From: Pseudanabaena sp. FACHB-2040
GTDB taxonomy: Bacteria > Cyanobacteriota > Cyanobacteriia > Phormidesmidales > Phormidesmidaceae
Assembly: GCF_014696715.1 (NCBI RefSeq)
Contig: NZ_JACJQO010000001.1
Location: 248,001-312,000 of the forward strand
Length of the DNA stretch: 64,000 bases
Direction of reading: 5' to 3'
Below are positions 55,407 through 63,590 of the stretch, piece after piece (within the stretch, counting starts at the first letter, position 1; every line of letters begins with the position of its first letter). The position numbers and the translations under genes are program-made. The notes under the pieces are model-generated. The model searched no databases and was not told where the DNA came from. It saw only the letters and a program-made list of their open reading frames with translations.

Positions 55407-55682
55407 CTAATCTGCTATTTCATTAGCTAGCAAATCGAGGTGCATCGAACTGATTTCGAGCCATTGAAGCGTGGCATCAAGGCTACATCTACGATACTTG
55501 GAAAGAGCATAAAGCTGTTCCAGAGTAATAGTCGGCAGGGGGTTTCTTGTCCAGAGCTGTAGTGTGGCTCGAGGAACGCCTAATGCGACTGCAAAATCCT
55601 TGGGGCTTTGATACTTGCGTCCTTCAACATTTAGCCAGTCAATTAACGCTTGTGTGTTCCAAGGGTAGTAATCGGTCTTCAT
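55407..55682 (-). CDS. Small helix-turn-helix protein, 91 residues
   Basis: Starts at the ATG at 55682 (MKTDYYPWNTQALIDWLN); a longer frame from 55706 is less likely. The segment SPKDFAVALGVPRATLQLWT looks like an XRE-like helix-turn-helix with a recognition helix, followed by a short dimerising tail. Not recognised further. It may be a small DNA-binding regulator. It converges with recQ through the palindrome region and has no partner gene. Confidence 0.6.
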   Translation of the reverse strand: MKTDYYPWNTQALIDWLNVEGRKYQSPKDFAVALGVPRATLQLWTRNPLPTITLEQLYALSKYRRCSLDATLQWLEISSMHLDLLANEIAD

Positions 55683-55706
55683 GGTAACAAACTGTTCTAC
55701 AAACAT

Positions 55707-56186
55707 TGCTTCATTCTTTAACCCTAAGATTTGATTGCTTTGATATTGCCCCTGCTTAAGCGGCAGGAATACCAGGAACGCTTATGCAGCATCCCTTCCC
55801 CTTTCGCTGCGTCCCAACAGCGAGAGAGACCTACGGCAAATTAGATTACAAGGTTAGCAGCAGCCAAAAATGTTTAGGCAAGCAAGTTCATCCAAAGTTC
55901 AGTTTCTTGTGTAGACACAAAGAAGCCTAAATTACTTTGCATCCGGCCATTACAGAGCTGTCCCAATAGGAAATTGCCCCTAGCCTGCTAGGTGCCCGAA
56001 CCTTCGCTTTAGGGCCAGCCCTTTTGTCTGACTTCACTGTAAGTCCTAGAAATCACTGAACATTAAGCGAACTAGGTCATCAACAAAATCTGAATATTCC
56101 AAAATTCCCTGTTACAAATCAGGTCCCTGAAGCGATAGATCAGCAGATGGGTGCCATGCACCTCGATAAGTGCCGGGAAAAACTGG
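55707..56186. other. Gap upstream of the sigma-factor operon
   Basis: About 480 bases. It includes a small CCTGC/GCAGG hairpin near 55749-55765 and AT-rich sequence toward 56110. No gene is credible. The sigma operon promoter must lie here; the GAAC words near 56058 and 56070 could be part of a self-recognised promoter but the match is too weak to call. Confidence 0.4.
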
Positions 56187-56807
56187 ATGAATGAACCTCA
56201 ACCAAATCCTTCTACGTGGCGACCCTCAGGCAGTGATGCCGCACTAGCACCTCTAAAAGCCACGATTAGTAAATCAGACGAGCTGCTGGTGCAAGAAGCT
56301 CAACACAGCCCTTCCGCCTTTGCAGAGCTTTATCGCCGCTACTTCAAAGCCATCTACCGTTATCAAATGGCAAAAGTCGGCAATCTGCATGATGCTCAGG
56401 ACTTGACAGCTCAGACCTTTCTAGCTGCTCAAGAATCCTTAGCTCACTATCGCCACCAAGACAAATTTGCAGCCTGGCTCATGACCATAGCCAAGCGAAA
56501 GTCAGCCGATCACTTTAGACGAAGGCGGCCCACGGTGCCTTTGGAAATGGCGGAGCACCTAACCCAGATCGCTTCTAGCGCAGAAGACACGCTAGATCGC
56601 CAGTTGTCTCTACAGCAAATTGCTCAAGCCCTAAACAGGCTAACCCCTGATCGAGCTGAAGCCATTTCACTGCGGTTGTTTGGAGGATTCACTGCAGCCG
56701 AGGCAGCCCAAATGATGGGTAGAAGCGAAGCCGCTTTCAGAATGTTGGTTAGCCGAGCTTTAGACGATTTGCGACTGCATTTATCTCCCGCTCAAGGAGA
56801 AGACTAA
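56187..56807 (+). CDS. Sigma-70 family RNA polymerase sigma factor (ECF type)
   Basis: 206 residues from the ATG at 56187; a GTG at 56151 is possible. Region 2 spans AFAELYRRYFKAIYRYQMAK to AAWLMTIAKRKSADHFRRRR, and region 4 is ALNRLTPDRAEAISLRLFGG followed by the helix-turn-helix AEAAQMMGRSEAAFRMLVSR. Regions 1 and 3 are absent, as in ECF sigma factors. The next gene starts three bases after its stop (56808-56810), so the pair is cotranscribed and probably translationally coupled. The downstream product has the layout of an anti-sigma factor. Confidence 0.9.
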   Translation: MNEPQPNPSTWRPSGSDAALAPLKATISKSDELLVQEAQHSPSAFAELYRRYFKAIYRYQMAKVGNLHDAQDLTAQTFLAAQESLAHYRHQDKFAAWLMTIAKRKSADHFRRRRPTVPLEMAEHLTQIASSAEDTLDRQLSLQQIAQALNRLTPDRAEAISLRLFGGFTAAEAAQMMGRSEAAFRMLVSRALDDLRLHLSPAQGED

Positions 56808-56810
56808 ACC

Positions 56811-57965
56811 ATGAATTCTAATCACTACAATCCTGACAACGACAACGAGCAAACAGAAGCTTTAGATGCCTTTATTGAGCACCAGTTAAATGGACAACCG
56901 ACGCCAATACCAGAAGGCCTGTCAATCTCCAAAGCCGATCTAGTAATAAAGCTAGTTAGCCAAGCAAACGAGATAGTGCCTGATGCCAGCTTTGCCGCAG
57001 AGTTGGAAGCACAACTGCTGCAAAGACAGACTTTGTCTACGCCTCAAGAAAGCTCTGTCTCTAACTCAGAATTGCCTGCTGTTCAGCCGGAAGCAGATCA
57101 GGTTGAGCTTCTACCACCAAATAGACAACCCTCCCAATCACAACCTCTCAATTCACTTAAGCAAAGGATCAAATCAATGAAATTCTCTAAACCAGTTCGC
57201 TTTGTTCCTCAAGTTTCTCTAGCGGCTCTAGCCCTGCTGGTAAGCGTGTCAGTTGTCACAGCATCTACTCCTTCACTGCGGATACTGGCGCTAGAGTTCA
57301 TTCAGGTTTTTCAACGCACCAGAAGCGACCAAGTCGGCCCACAAAATGTCTTAGAAGCCGACCAGGCTCAGCCGCTCTCCGAAGAAATGATACAGGAAGC
57401 TGAAAGACGAGTCAGGACAACAACCACCGTCAGCGAAATGGAGGCCGAGCGAGGGTTTGACCTAAAAGAACCCACCTATCTGCCAAGCGGCTTTGAACTT
57501 CAAGAAGTTGGCTCGCCCTACCCAGAAGTCGTAGCAATCAACTATGAGAATAGCCAAACAGGGGATCGATTATTTGTCACGCAACAGCGGCTTGACGGCG
57601 ACTCTCCGGTAGTAGGACCGATTGTATTAATTCCATCGGCGGCAGAGCGAGAGGACTACAATTTTTCGATTATGTGGTCAGATCGGCCCCTGTTTGACGA
57701 CGATCCGGCGCTAGCAGGCGGGAGCCCAATTGGAGCTAGCGCCAAAACGACGCCCATTCAAATCGGCAACGTTGTTGGAGAGTACGTAGAAGGAACCTGG
57801 CAGGAAGTTGTCGCGTCAAATGGCGTTATGCAGGGAATGCAGTGGGTTCAAGATACTAATTTCCGGCAGGTCCAGTGGCAAGAGGGAGAAATTCTGTTTC
57901 AAGTTTTTTCTCCTAACGCTATGAGTCAGGAGGAACTGACAGAAATTGCTCGTGGTTTACGGTGA
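56811..57965 (+). CDS. Membrane anti-sigma-like protein with DUF4367-type domain
   Basis: 384 residues. The cytosolic N terminus (~1-125) is acidic and helical; a single membrane helix follows at ~130-152 (VSLAALALLVSVSVVTAS). The outer part contains YLPSGFELQEVGSPYPEV and further beta-rich segments like the DUF4367 fold, seen in secreted or membrane regulatory proteins. It starts three bases after the sigma gene, and the arrangement (cytosolic part, one helix, sensor part outside) is that of an anti-sigma factor. A zinc-binding HxxxCxxC is not seen, so it is not a classical ZAS protein; sigma binding is inference from context. Confidence 0.72.
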   Translation: MNSNHYNPDNDNEQTEALDAFIEHQLNGQPTPIPEGLSISKADLVIKLVSQANEIVPDASFAAELEAQLLQRQTLSTPQESSVSNSELPAVQPEADQVELLPPNRQPSQSQPLNSLKQRIKSMKFSKPVRFVPQVSLAALALLVSVSVVTASTPSLRILALEFIQVFQRTRSDQVGPQNVLEADQAQPLSEEMIQEAERRVRTTTTVSEMEAERGFDLKEPTYLPSGFELQEVGSPYPEVVAINYENSQTGDRLFVTQQRLDGDSPVVGPIVLIPSAAEREDYNFSIMWSDRPLFDDDPALAGGSPIGASAKTTPIQIGNVVGEYVEGTWQEVVASNGVMQGMQWVQDTNFRQVQWQEGEILFQVFSPNAMSQEELTEIARGLR

Positions 57966-58567
57966 AAGCAATCATGAGAAAGCAAGTTATTTGGGCATTT
58001 TGCTGCCTGCTAGTTAGTACATTCCCACAAAAAAGCATTGCTGAAGAAACTCCTTCTGCCTGCTCTAAGTGCGAGGCGGCATTAGAGGAGCAGCAAAGCA
58101 GCCTTGCGCTGGACTATGATGCTTTTGACCAGACACCCACTCAAGGGTGGCGGCGTCTAGCCGATATGGAATGCTATCGTCAGGCGGCTGAGCTAATTGT
58201 CAGCTACCTAAACACTAATGGAAATTTTCGCGGTAACGAGCACGAGATTTTGTCGTTTCATGCTGGCCAAATGTATGCCTACGATGGTGACTATGAATCG
58301 GCAATTCCCTTCTTTGAACAGTCCTTTTCCTCACATGAAGGAATTCCGCCAGAGTTCCAGCCCTACATCGATGCTTGGAACATCTACGTCAATGCGACAA
58401 TCTCGTTTCTGATGCAAGATCAAGCAGCACTTTTAGCTTGTCGTGATGAGCTTGCAGAAGGCCCTACTCTCGACGATGGCGAGGTGATGAACTTGAACGT
58501 GGTTGATCGCCTCATCCAAAATTTTGGTGAGCCTTACAGTCAGGCATACAGTGGGACAGAGGAATAA
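57962..58567 (+). CDS. Exported hypothetical protein with cysteine pair and TPR-like helices
   Basis: 201 residues; GTG at 57962 overlaps the stop of the previous gene, and an ATG at 57974 is the alternative. A signal peptide is clear (MRKQVIWAFCCLLVSTFPQK, cut near SIAEE). The mature part begins with ACSKCEAALEEQ, a CxxC pair, and continues in helices such as CYRQAAELIVSYLNTNGN and DYESAIPFFEQSFSS that resemble TPR units. Not recognised as a named family. It lies in the sigma-factor operon, so it may act in the same response outside the cytosol. Confidence 0.7.
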   Translation: MKAIMRKQVIWAFCCLLVSTFPQKSIAEETPSACSKCEAALEEQQSSLALDYDAFDQTPTQGWRRLADMECYRQAAELIVSYLNTNGNFRGNEHEILSFHAGQMYAYDGDYESAIPFFEQSFSSHEGIPPEFQPYIDAWNIYVNATISFLMQDQAALLACRDELAEGPTLDDGEVMNLNVVDRLIQNFGEPYSQAYSGTEE

Positions 58568-58569
58568 GC

Positions 58570-59535
58570 ATGATAAATATTTGCAAAATGAAGAAGATAA
58601 GCTTCATGATGCTAGCCATTCTATCTTTAGCTACGGTTTGGCTAACGTCTACTGCGAATATTGCCCTATCTCAGCAGGTAGCTGACTCAAACTATACCCC
58701 TAGTGTTGCTCATCCTGCTTATGAAGAGGACTCTCCAAGGGTTCTTTTTGACGAGGCGCATTCCAATATTCACACTGCTGAAGGACGATATAAGCCCTTT
58801 GTCGATCTCATTACTCAAGATGGTTATGAGATGGTGCCAAATCAGCAGCTCTTTCAGCCTGAGACTTTAGCTGATTACGACCTTTTGGTGATCGCCAATG
58901 CACTATCTGCTGAAGAAGGAGCAGTGGCTTTTGAGGAACGGGAGTGCGATGCTGTAAGAGATTGGGTTGAATCGGGCGGTGCTCTGCTTTTGATTGCCGA
59001 CCATAAGCCTTTTGGAGCAGCGGCAGCCAACTTGGCAGATCGCTTTGGGGTGACTATGAGCAACAGTTTCACCGCTGATCCGTTTCACGCCGATGAGGAA
59101 ACAGATAACCCTAACTTCCTGCTATTTTCTCGGCAGAATAAGCTGCTGGCAGAGCATCCTATTACCGAGGGAAGAAACTCGGCGGAGCGAATTGATCGCG
59201 TCCTTGCTTTTACAGGTCAGTCGCTATCAGTGCCCCCCGGAGGCGAACCGTTACTGCTTCTATCTGATACTGCAGTTAATTTAGATCGCAGGCTTAATTA
59301 TCCGGAAGATCTACAGGCTGGAGAAGGCAGTTCTGCAGCCAATCAGGTTCAGGGCATAGCCTTGCGGGTCGGTCAGGGAAGAGTGATTGTCTTGGGGGAG
59401 GCAGCCATGCTATCAGCCCAACAGGTTCAAATGCCAGATGGGGAAAGCCTGCTCATCGGCATGAACCGTTTAGGAGTAGACAACCAACAGTTTGCGCTCA
59501 ACATCATGCATTGGCTATCTGGCTTACTGGACTAA
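58570..59535 (+). CDS. Exported glutamine-amidotransferase-like (DUF4350-type) protein
   Basis: 321 residues, starting two bases after the previous stop with GAGGAA eight bases upstream. A signal peptide (KKISFMMLAILSLATVWLTS) is followed by a domain starting RVLFDEAHSNIHTAEGRYKP, then YDLLVIANALSAEEG, WVESGGALLLIADHKPFG and a C-terminal GRVIVLGEAAMLS. The Rossmann-like layout with flexible loops fits the class I amidotransferase-like fold seen in DUF4350 proteins. The catalytic Cys-His-Glu triad is not evident, so it is more likely a binding or scaffold protein. Last gene of the sigma operon; a hairpin follows at 59546-59578. Confidence 0.75.
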   Translation: MINICKMKKISFMMLAILSLATVWLTSTANIALSQQVADSNYTPSVAHPAYEEDSPRVLFDEAHSNIHTAEGRYKPFVDLITQDGYEMVPNQQLFQPETLADYDLLVIANALSAEEGAVAFEERECDAVRDWVESGGALLLIADHKPFGAAAANLADRFGVTMSNSFTADPFHADEETDNPNFLLFSRQNKLLAEHPITEGRNSAERIDRVLAFTGQSLSVPPGGEPLLLLSDTAVNLDRRLNYPEDLQAGEGSSAANQVQGIALRVGQGRVIVLGEAAMLSAQQVQMPDGESLLIGMNRLGVDNQQFALNIMHWLSGLLD

Positions 59536-59545
59536 TAGTAAATAC

Positions 59546-59578
59546 AGAAACCCGGTTTTTTCAAAAAACTGGGTTTCT
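59546..59578. terminator. Strong hairpin at the end of the sigma-factor operon
   Basis: AGAAACCCGGTTTTTT pairs with its mirror (one G-T pair) through a one-base centre, so the real loop is larger. It can end transcription from either side. The stop of the minus-strand small frame at 59561-59695 lies inside it. Confidence 0.7.
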
Positions 59579-59695
59579 ACCCGCCCTGGCTAGAAATACC
59601 TTGCTCCAGGTGAGTTGTTCGACGTAACCAAGTACATGCAGGGTGTGGACGGCTTGCTGCACGCCTTCAGGGGAGCCGATCAGAATATGGCGCAG
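59561..59695 (-). pseudogene. Small gene that seems to have lost its ATG (CTG instead)
   Basis: A minus-strand frame of 44 codons reads LRHILIGSPEGVQQAVHTLH, then VLGYVEQLTWSKVF and ends in GRNPVF. This fits, from memory, a small cyanobacterial family that usually begins MRHILIGSPE. Here the first codon is CTG (59693-59695) and no other start is in frame, with a stop farther upstream. The C terminus is also unusual, as its last codons are read from the hairpin at 59546-59578. Either a pseudogene or a rare CTG start. Confidence 0.5.
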
Positions 59696-59779
59696 GGGTT
59701 CTCGACAGGACGAGCTTTGGGCGGGGTGAGCAATAGGGGACTGTTCGCCTCACCGCCAGGGGTGTGCGATCGCAAATAT

Positions 59780-60255
59780 GGCAAGTAAAACACAGGAGGT
59801 TCCTCCAATAATACGATCGCAAGCAGACCTCCAGCACTTCCGAGAAAGAGCAGGCCCTAGTAAAACGCTTAGGAATTGCTGCCGGACAGACCGTGATTGA
59901 TTTAGGGGCAGGCACCAGCACATTTGCAGTGCAGGCAGCTCTAGTTGGGGCTTTTTTGAAAGTCGCTGCCTGGCTCAAACCTGGCGGCACTTTCTATCTA
60001 CGCGATGTTATCTTTTCATTTCCGCTCGAAGTGTACCAAACGGCCATCAGTGAGTGGATCAGTCAGGTGGCTCAGCCTGAAGGCCAAGGCTGGACAGCCC
60101 AAAATTTTGAAATGCACGTGAGAGAAGAGTACAACACCTACACCTGGATCATTGAGGAGATGTTGAAACGAGCGGGTTTCGATGTGGTAGAGGTCAACTA
60201 TCCGTCCCCAGCCTATGCTGAATATGTGTGCGTAGCCCCGGCTAGCCTTTCGTGA
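59780..60255 (+). pseudogene. Methyltransferase pseudogene with internal deletion
   Basis: The region keeps the two ends of a class I SAM methyltransferase. From about 59826 it reads EKEQALVKRLGIAAGQTVID then LGAGTSTFAVQAA (motif I), but this runs straight into VAAWLKPGGTFYLRDVIFSF, so the usual ~60 residues with motifs II and III are missing. The N terminus has a frame shift: ATG near 59777 starts MASKTQEVPPIIRSQADLQ in another frame. The C-terminal half to 60255 is intact. No function is expected. Confidence 0.72.
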
Positions 60256-60270
60256 ACCCAATACATCCTC

Positions 60271-60687
60271 ATGCTGCAAATTTCTAGAACAGTCGCCATT
60301 CCCGATCACGAGATTGAAATTAGCGCGATTCGCTCCCAGGGGGCAGGCGGGCAAAACGTAAATAAGGTGGCCACAGCCATTCACCTACGTTTTGATATTG
60401 GGGCTTCTTCACTGCCTGATCGCTACAAAGAGCGGCTGCTGTCACTCAGCGATCAGCGCCTCACTAAAGAAGGGGTGATTGTGATTAAATCGCAGGAGCA
60501 CCGCAGCCAGGAGCGCAATCGAGAGGAAGCCCTACATCGGCTGCAAAGCCTGATCAAAGGGGCAATGGTGGTGCCTAAACCGCGTCGGCCCAGCAAGCCC
60601 ACCCGCAGTTCTCAAAGAAAGCGGCTCGACAGCAAGAGTAAGCGATCGCACCTCAAATCAACGAGAGGCCGCGTCACAGAAGATTGA
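60271..60687 (+). CDS. arfB: Alternative ribosome-rescue factor ArfB (peptidyl-tRNA hydrolase)
   Basis: 138 residues. The GGQ catalytic motif of release-factor-like hydrolases is in [18 protein letters not shown] (about residues 18-35), and the C-terminal tail is basic and flexible ([31 protein letters not shown]), as needed to enter the empty mRNA channel of stalled ribosomes. The length and tail fit ArfB/YaeJ better than a release factor or ICT1 relative. It hydrolyses peptidyl-tRNA on ribosomes lacking a stop codon. It starts 15 bases after the methyltransferase relic. Confidence 0.93.
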   Translation: MLQISRTVAIPDHEIEISAIRSQGAGGQNVNKVATAIHLRFDIGASSLPDRYKERLLSLSDQRLTKEGVIVIKSQEHRSQERNREEALHRLQSLIKGAMVVPKPRRPSKPTRSSQRKRLDSKSKRSHLKSTRGRVTED

Positions 60688-60702
60688 TTGCGGCGGCTAC
60701 AG

Positions 60703-61464
60703 TTAGGGAGACTCCGGTTTAGGAGGTGCGATCGCAACCTCCCACAGCCGAAATGGGGGATGGTCTGGGCGCTGCTGCTTCAGCAGCGGCATCGACACGT
60801 TGTAGACCGGGATCTGGCTGTTGGTTTGCCCTTCCAGTTGACCGTGGTGAGCGTGACCGTGAAAGGCCGCTGCTACAGAGTAGCGGGTTAGAGGTTCTTC
60901 CAGGCGGCTAGAACCGAGGAAGGGGTAGAGTTCAGAGGGTTCACCCTCCACCGTCTGCTGAATTGGGGAATAGTGCAAGACCGCCACCCGCTGACGGGTT
61001 GTGAGCTTTGCTAGAGCCACCTCCAGTTTCAGAGCTTCTTCCACCGCCTCATGGACAAAGTCTTTAATCGACTCTTCTCCCCAAGCCTGCAGCATTTTCG
61101 ATCCAAAGCCGCCCGCAAAGCCTTTGACACCCGCAAAGCCAACGCCAGCCACTTCGCACCCTTCTCCATCGAGCACCTTGACTCCAGCATCCGTCAAAAT
61201 CTGGCGCACCTCATCCTGCTGGCCCGATTCGTAGTCATGGTTGCCAAAGACTGCCAAGGTCGGGATTTTGGTTGTACTCAGCTCACTGACCAGCACATGG
61301 GCCTCTTCGGGCAGGCCATAGTCGGTCAAATCTCCACACAGCAGTAAGACATCGGCCTGATCGCTAGCTTCAGCAAAAATTGGCTTTAACTCTCCTTGAG
61401 AGGTCTTGGTGCAGTGGATATCGCCGACAGCGGCAATCCGAAGAACGTCGGAGGTATGAGTCAT
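60703..61464 (-). CDS. Metallophosphoesterase (calcineurin-like)
   Basis: 253 residues with all core motifs: AAVGDIHCTKTSQGEL, LLLCGDLTDYGLP, AVFGNHDYESGQ, a central helix region (AVLHYSPIQQTVEG) and FHGHAHHGQLEG. These bind a two-metal site and hydrolyse phosphoesters; substrates range from nucleotides to cyclic or protein phosphates and cannot be told here. Its 3' end overlaps an imperfect HIP1-centred dyad (60722-60742). Transcribed away from the nucleotidyltransferase gene over a ~200-base gap; the two may share a promoter region. Confidence 0.9.
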   Translation of the reverse strand: MTHTSDVLRIAAVGDIHCTKTSQGELKPIFAEASDQADVLLLCGDLTDYGLPEEAHVLVSELSTTKIPTLAVFGNHDYESGQQDEVRQILTDAGVKVLDGEGCEVAGVGFAGVKGFAGGFGSKMLQAWGEESIKDFVHEAVEEALKLEVALAKLTTRQRVAVLHYSPIQQTVEGEPSELYPFLGSSRLEEPLTRYSVAAAFHGHAHHGQLEGQTNSQIPVYNVSMPLLKQQRPDHPPFRLWEVAIAPPKPESP

Positions 61465-61667
61465 AAATGCTTTTTTTACTGCATATCGTGATCATGACCA
61501 ATTTGCGGCAGCGTTCCCTGCCCCATTAGGTGCATTTGCAAGATGTCACCTCAGGCGGATTAATTTCGCTCCCTAGATTGAGGCTGTGGAGTCAAAAGAT
61601 CGCCCATGCTGAATCACTACTAGACTTCAAAGCATTTTTTAATACCGAAGTCTTAAATCAAAAATCT

Positions 61668-62480
61668 ATGCCAGACTCCATTTCTCGCCAGGCTCAGCTG
61701 CACCCCGAATCGAGAGAGTTTTATTGTGAAGCTCTAAGCCTTTTGAATCGGGCTGGGGTACCTTTTATGATTGGCGGCGCGTTTGCTTTTGAGCGGTATA
61801 CGGGCATTGTTCGCGACACCAAAGATATTGATGTCTTTGCCCACCCCGACCAGATACAGCAAATTTTAGATGTCTTTGCAGAAGCGGGCTATCAGACCGA
61901 GTATGCAGTCTCTCACTGGCTAGCCAAGGCCCGTCGGGGCGAGTATTTTGTAGACTTTATTTTTAACTCTGCCCACGGTCAGCTACCCGTTAGCAACCTC
62001 TGGTTTGAACATGCTATCGAGGAAGAGGTGCTAGACATTCCAGTGCTGATCTGCGCGCCAGAAGAAATGATCTGGTCAAAGTCCTTTGTCATGGCCCGCG
62101 ATCGCTACGATGGGGCCGATATTGCCCACCTAATCTTGGCCTGCGGTCAGACGCTCGACTGGTCGCGGCTGCTGCGCCAGTTTGGCCCCCACTGGAGGGT
62201 GCTTTTTAGCCATTTGGTGCTGTTTGGCTTTATCTATCCGGGCAAGCGATCGCACATTCCCGCCTGGGTTATGGAAACACTGAGCCAGCGGCTGCTGCAA
62301 GAAACTGGCCCCGCCGATGTCGCCGATAACTTCTGCCAAGGGCCGATGTTAGCCCCCCTGCAGTACCTCCCCGACATTGAAGACTGGGGCTATGAAGATG
62401 CCAGGCTCCGTCCCCACGGCAGCTTAAACGCAGACAACGTAGCTGAGTGGACTGAGCACCTGCACGAGGAGCACGCTTAG
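61668..62480 (+). CDS. Nucleotidyltransferase-fold protein (AbiEii/MNT-like)
   Basis: About 270 residues from the ATG at 61668 (MPDSISRQAQLHPESREF); a GTG-side frame from 61530 would add 46 residues and is less likely. The polymerase-beta-like core shows VPFMIGGAFAFERYTGIVRD with its GG, then TKDIDVFAHPDQIQQ with the DxD metal pair. A further basic-aromatic stretch (ARRGEYFVDFIFN) carries the third acidic residue. This is the type often found as a toxin-like or modification enzyme in defence and toxin-antitoxin systems, but also in housekeeping roles. No antitoxin partner is adjacent; the metallophosphoesterase is divergent from it. Confidence 0.8.
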   Translation: MPDSISRQAQLHPESREFYCEALSLLNRAGVPFMIGGAFAFERYTGIVRDTKDIDVFAHPDQIQQILDVFAEAGYQTEYAVSHWLAKARRGEYFVDFIFNSAHGQLPVSNLWFEHAIEEEVLDIPVLICAPEEMIWSKSFVMARDRYDGADIAHLILACGQTLDWSRLLRQFGPHWRVLFSHLVLFGFIYPGKRSHIPAWVMETLSQRLLQETGPADVADNFCQGPMLAPLQYLPDIEDWGYEDARLRPHGSLNADNVAEWTEHLHEEHA

Positions 62481-62952
62481 AGGCTGTCTAGGCGAAATTT
62501 ATCAGCTCACAATGGCAAATACGCTCAAACCTACAGCGATTTCAGATCAGTAGGCTGCAGGCTTGGGTGGATGGGTGAATGGGTGGCGAATGCAGACGAG
62601 AATGGCTGTGTCGAAGCTTAAAGCTGGGGAACTAAACTCGCTTCTGCGCCATCTTTCAAAACAATTCCTTAGCAAGCCCAGCGTTGTTCGCTTAGCCAAG
62701 GTATAACTTTGGTCAGACAGGATCAAGGCAATGTCAAGGCGTCTACCCCTAAAGCCAGGTAAGTTCTTTGAAGTAGCTGCGGCAAGTGTCGGGGCAGCTG
62801 CAGTCAGGAGCTGATCGCTATTGATTTGTCATTAGGCTGTCATAGGGTTGTGACACTGCAGCGCTATCTCTATAGGAGGACTGAGCAAAATCAGCGCCTG
62901 CAACTACACTTTCCCTCTTTGAGCTCTCCATTTTTTAGGCTCTCCTCGTTTT
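62481..62952. other. Intergenic region before lepB
   Basis: 472 bases. The first part has a GGGTGGATGGGTGAATGGGT run (62567-62586), like the G-rich repeats elsewhere. A candidate promoter lies at 62849-62877. No gene or terminator recognised. Confidence 0.45.
62849..62877 (+). promoter_or_regulatory. Candidate promoter of lepB
   Basis: TTGTGA (62849-62854) and TATAGG (62872-62877) with 17 bases between, four matches of six in each hexamer to the sigma-70 consensus. It is 75 bases before the lepB start. Confidence 0.35.
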
Positions 62953-63489
62953 ATGAGCGCACCTAAACAAACTAAACCTATCAATCCTTGGGTTGAAGCA
63001 GTGCAGACCATTGGCCTGAGTGTGGTACTCGCCTTTGGCGTCCGTGTCCACGTGGCCGAACCTCGCTATATTCCCTCTGGTTCAATGGAGCCGACCCTAC
63101 AAATCAACGATCGGCTAATTATCGAAAAGCTGAGCTACGACTTTGAACTGCCCCAGCGAGGCGATATTGTTGTCTTTCGTCCCCCGGAAACGCTCAATCA
63201 GAAAGATGCCTTTATCAAGCGGGTGATTGGGCTACCGGGCGATCTAGTGGAGGTCAAAGATGGTTTGGTCTACGTCAATGATCAGCCCCTAGAAGAGTCC
63301 TACATTGCGGCTCCGCCGGAATACCTATGGGGGCCAGTCGAGGTGCCAGAAGAGTCTTATCTGGTGCTGGGCGACAACCGCAATAAGAGCTTTGATAGCC
63401 ATATGTGGGGCTTTGTACCCAAGGATCACATCCTGGGTCGAGCCGTCTTTCGCTTTTGGCCACCGCAGCGGCTGGGCGGAATAGAGTAG
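62953..63489 (+). CDS. lepB: Signal peptidase I
   Basis: 178 residues. Cleaves signal peptides of exported proteins at the outer face of the plasma or thylakoid membrane. One membrane helix spans residues ~12-32 ([20 protein letters not shown]). The catalytic Ser44 is in [12 protein letters not shown] and the Lys89 base in [11 protein letters not shown]; the later box [19 protein letters not shown] and [13 protein letters not shown] are also typical. It is the short cyanobacterial type. The next gene, an exported protein, starts about 100 bases downstream. Confidence 0.95.
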   Translation: MSAPKQTKPINPWVEAVQTIGLSVVLAFGVRVHVAEPRYIPSGSMEPTLQINDRLIIEKLSYDFELPQRGDIVVFRPPETLNQKDAFIKRVIGLPGDLVEVKDGLVYVNDQPLEESYIAAPPEYLWGPVEVPEESYLVLGDNRNKSFDSHMWGFVPKDHILGRAVFRFWPPQRLGGIE

Positions 63490-63590
63490 GCTCTCAAGGA
63501 AGCTAACAACCAACGGAGAAAGTGGAACAGTGCGATCGCAACTCCTAACCAACTGAGCTAACCTCGCATTACTCAGTTAGGGAGGTGGCT

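Noticed and set aside
61530-61667. 46-residue N-terminal extension of the nucleotidyltransferase
   Set aside because: It starts at an unlikely codon, is not like the family, and the ATG at 61668 gives the expected domain start.
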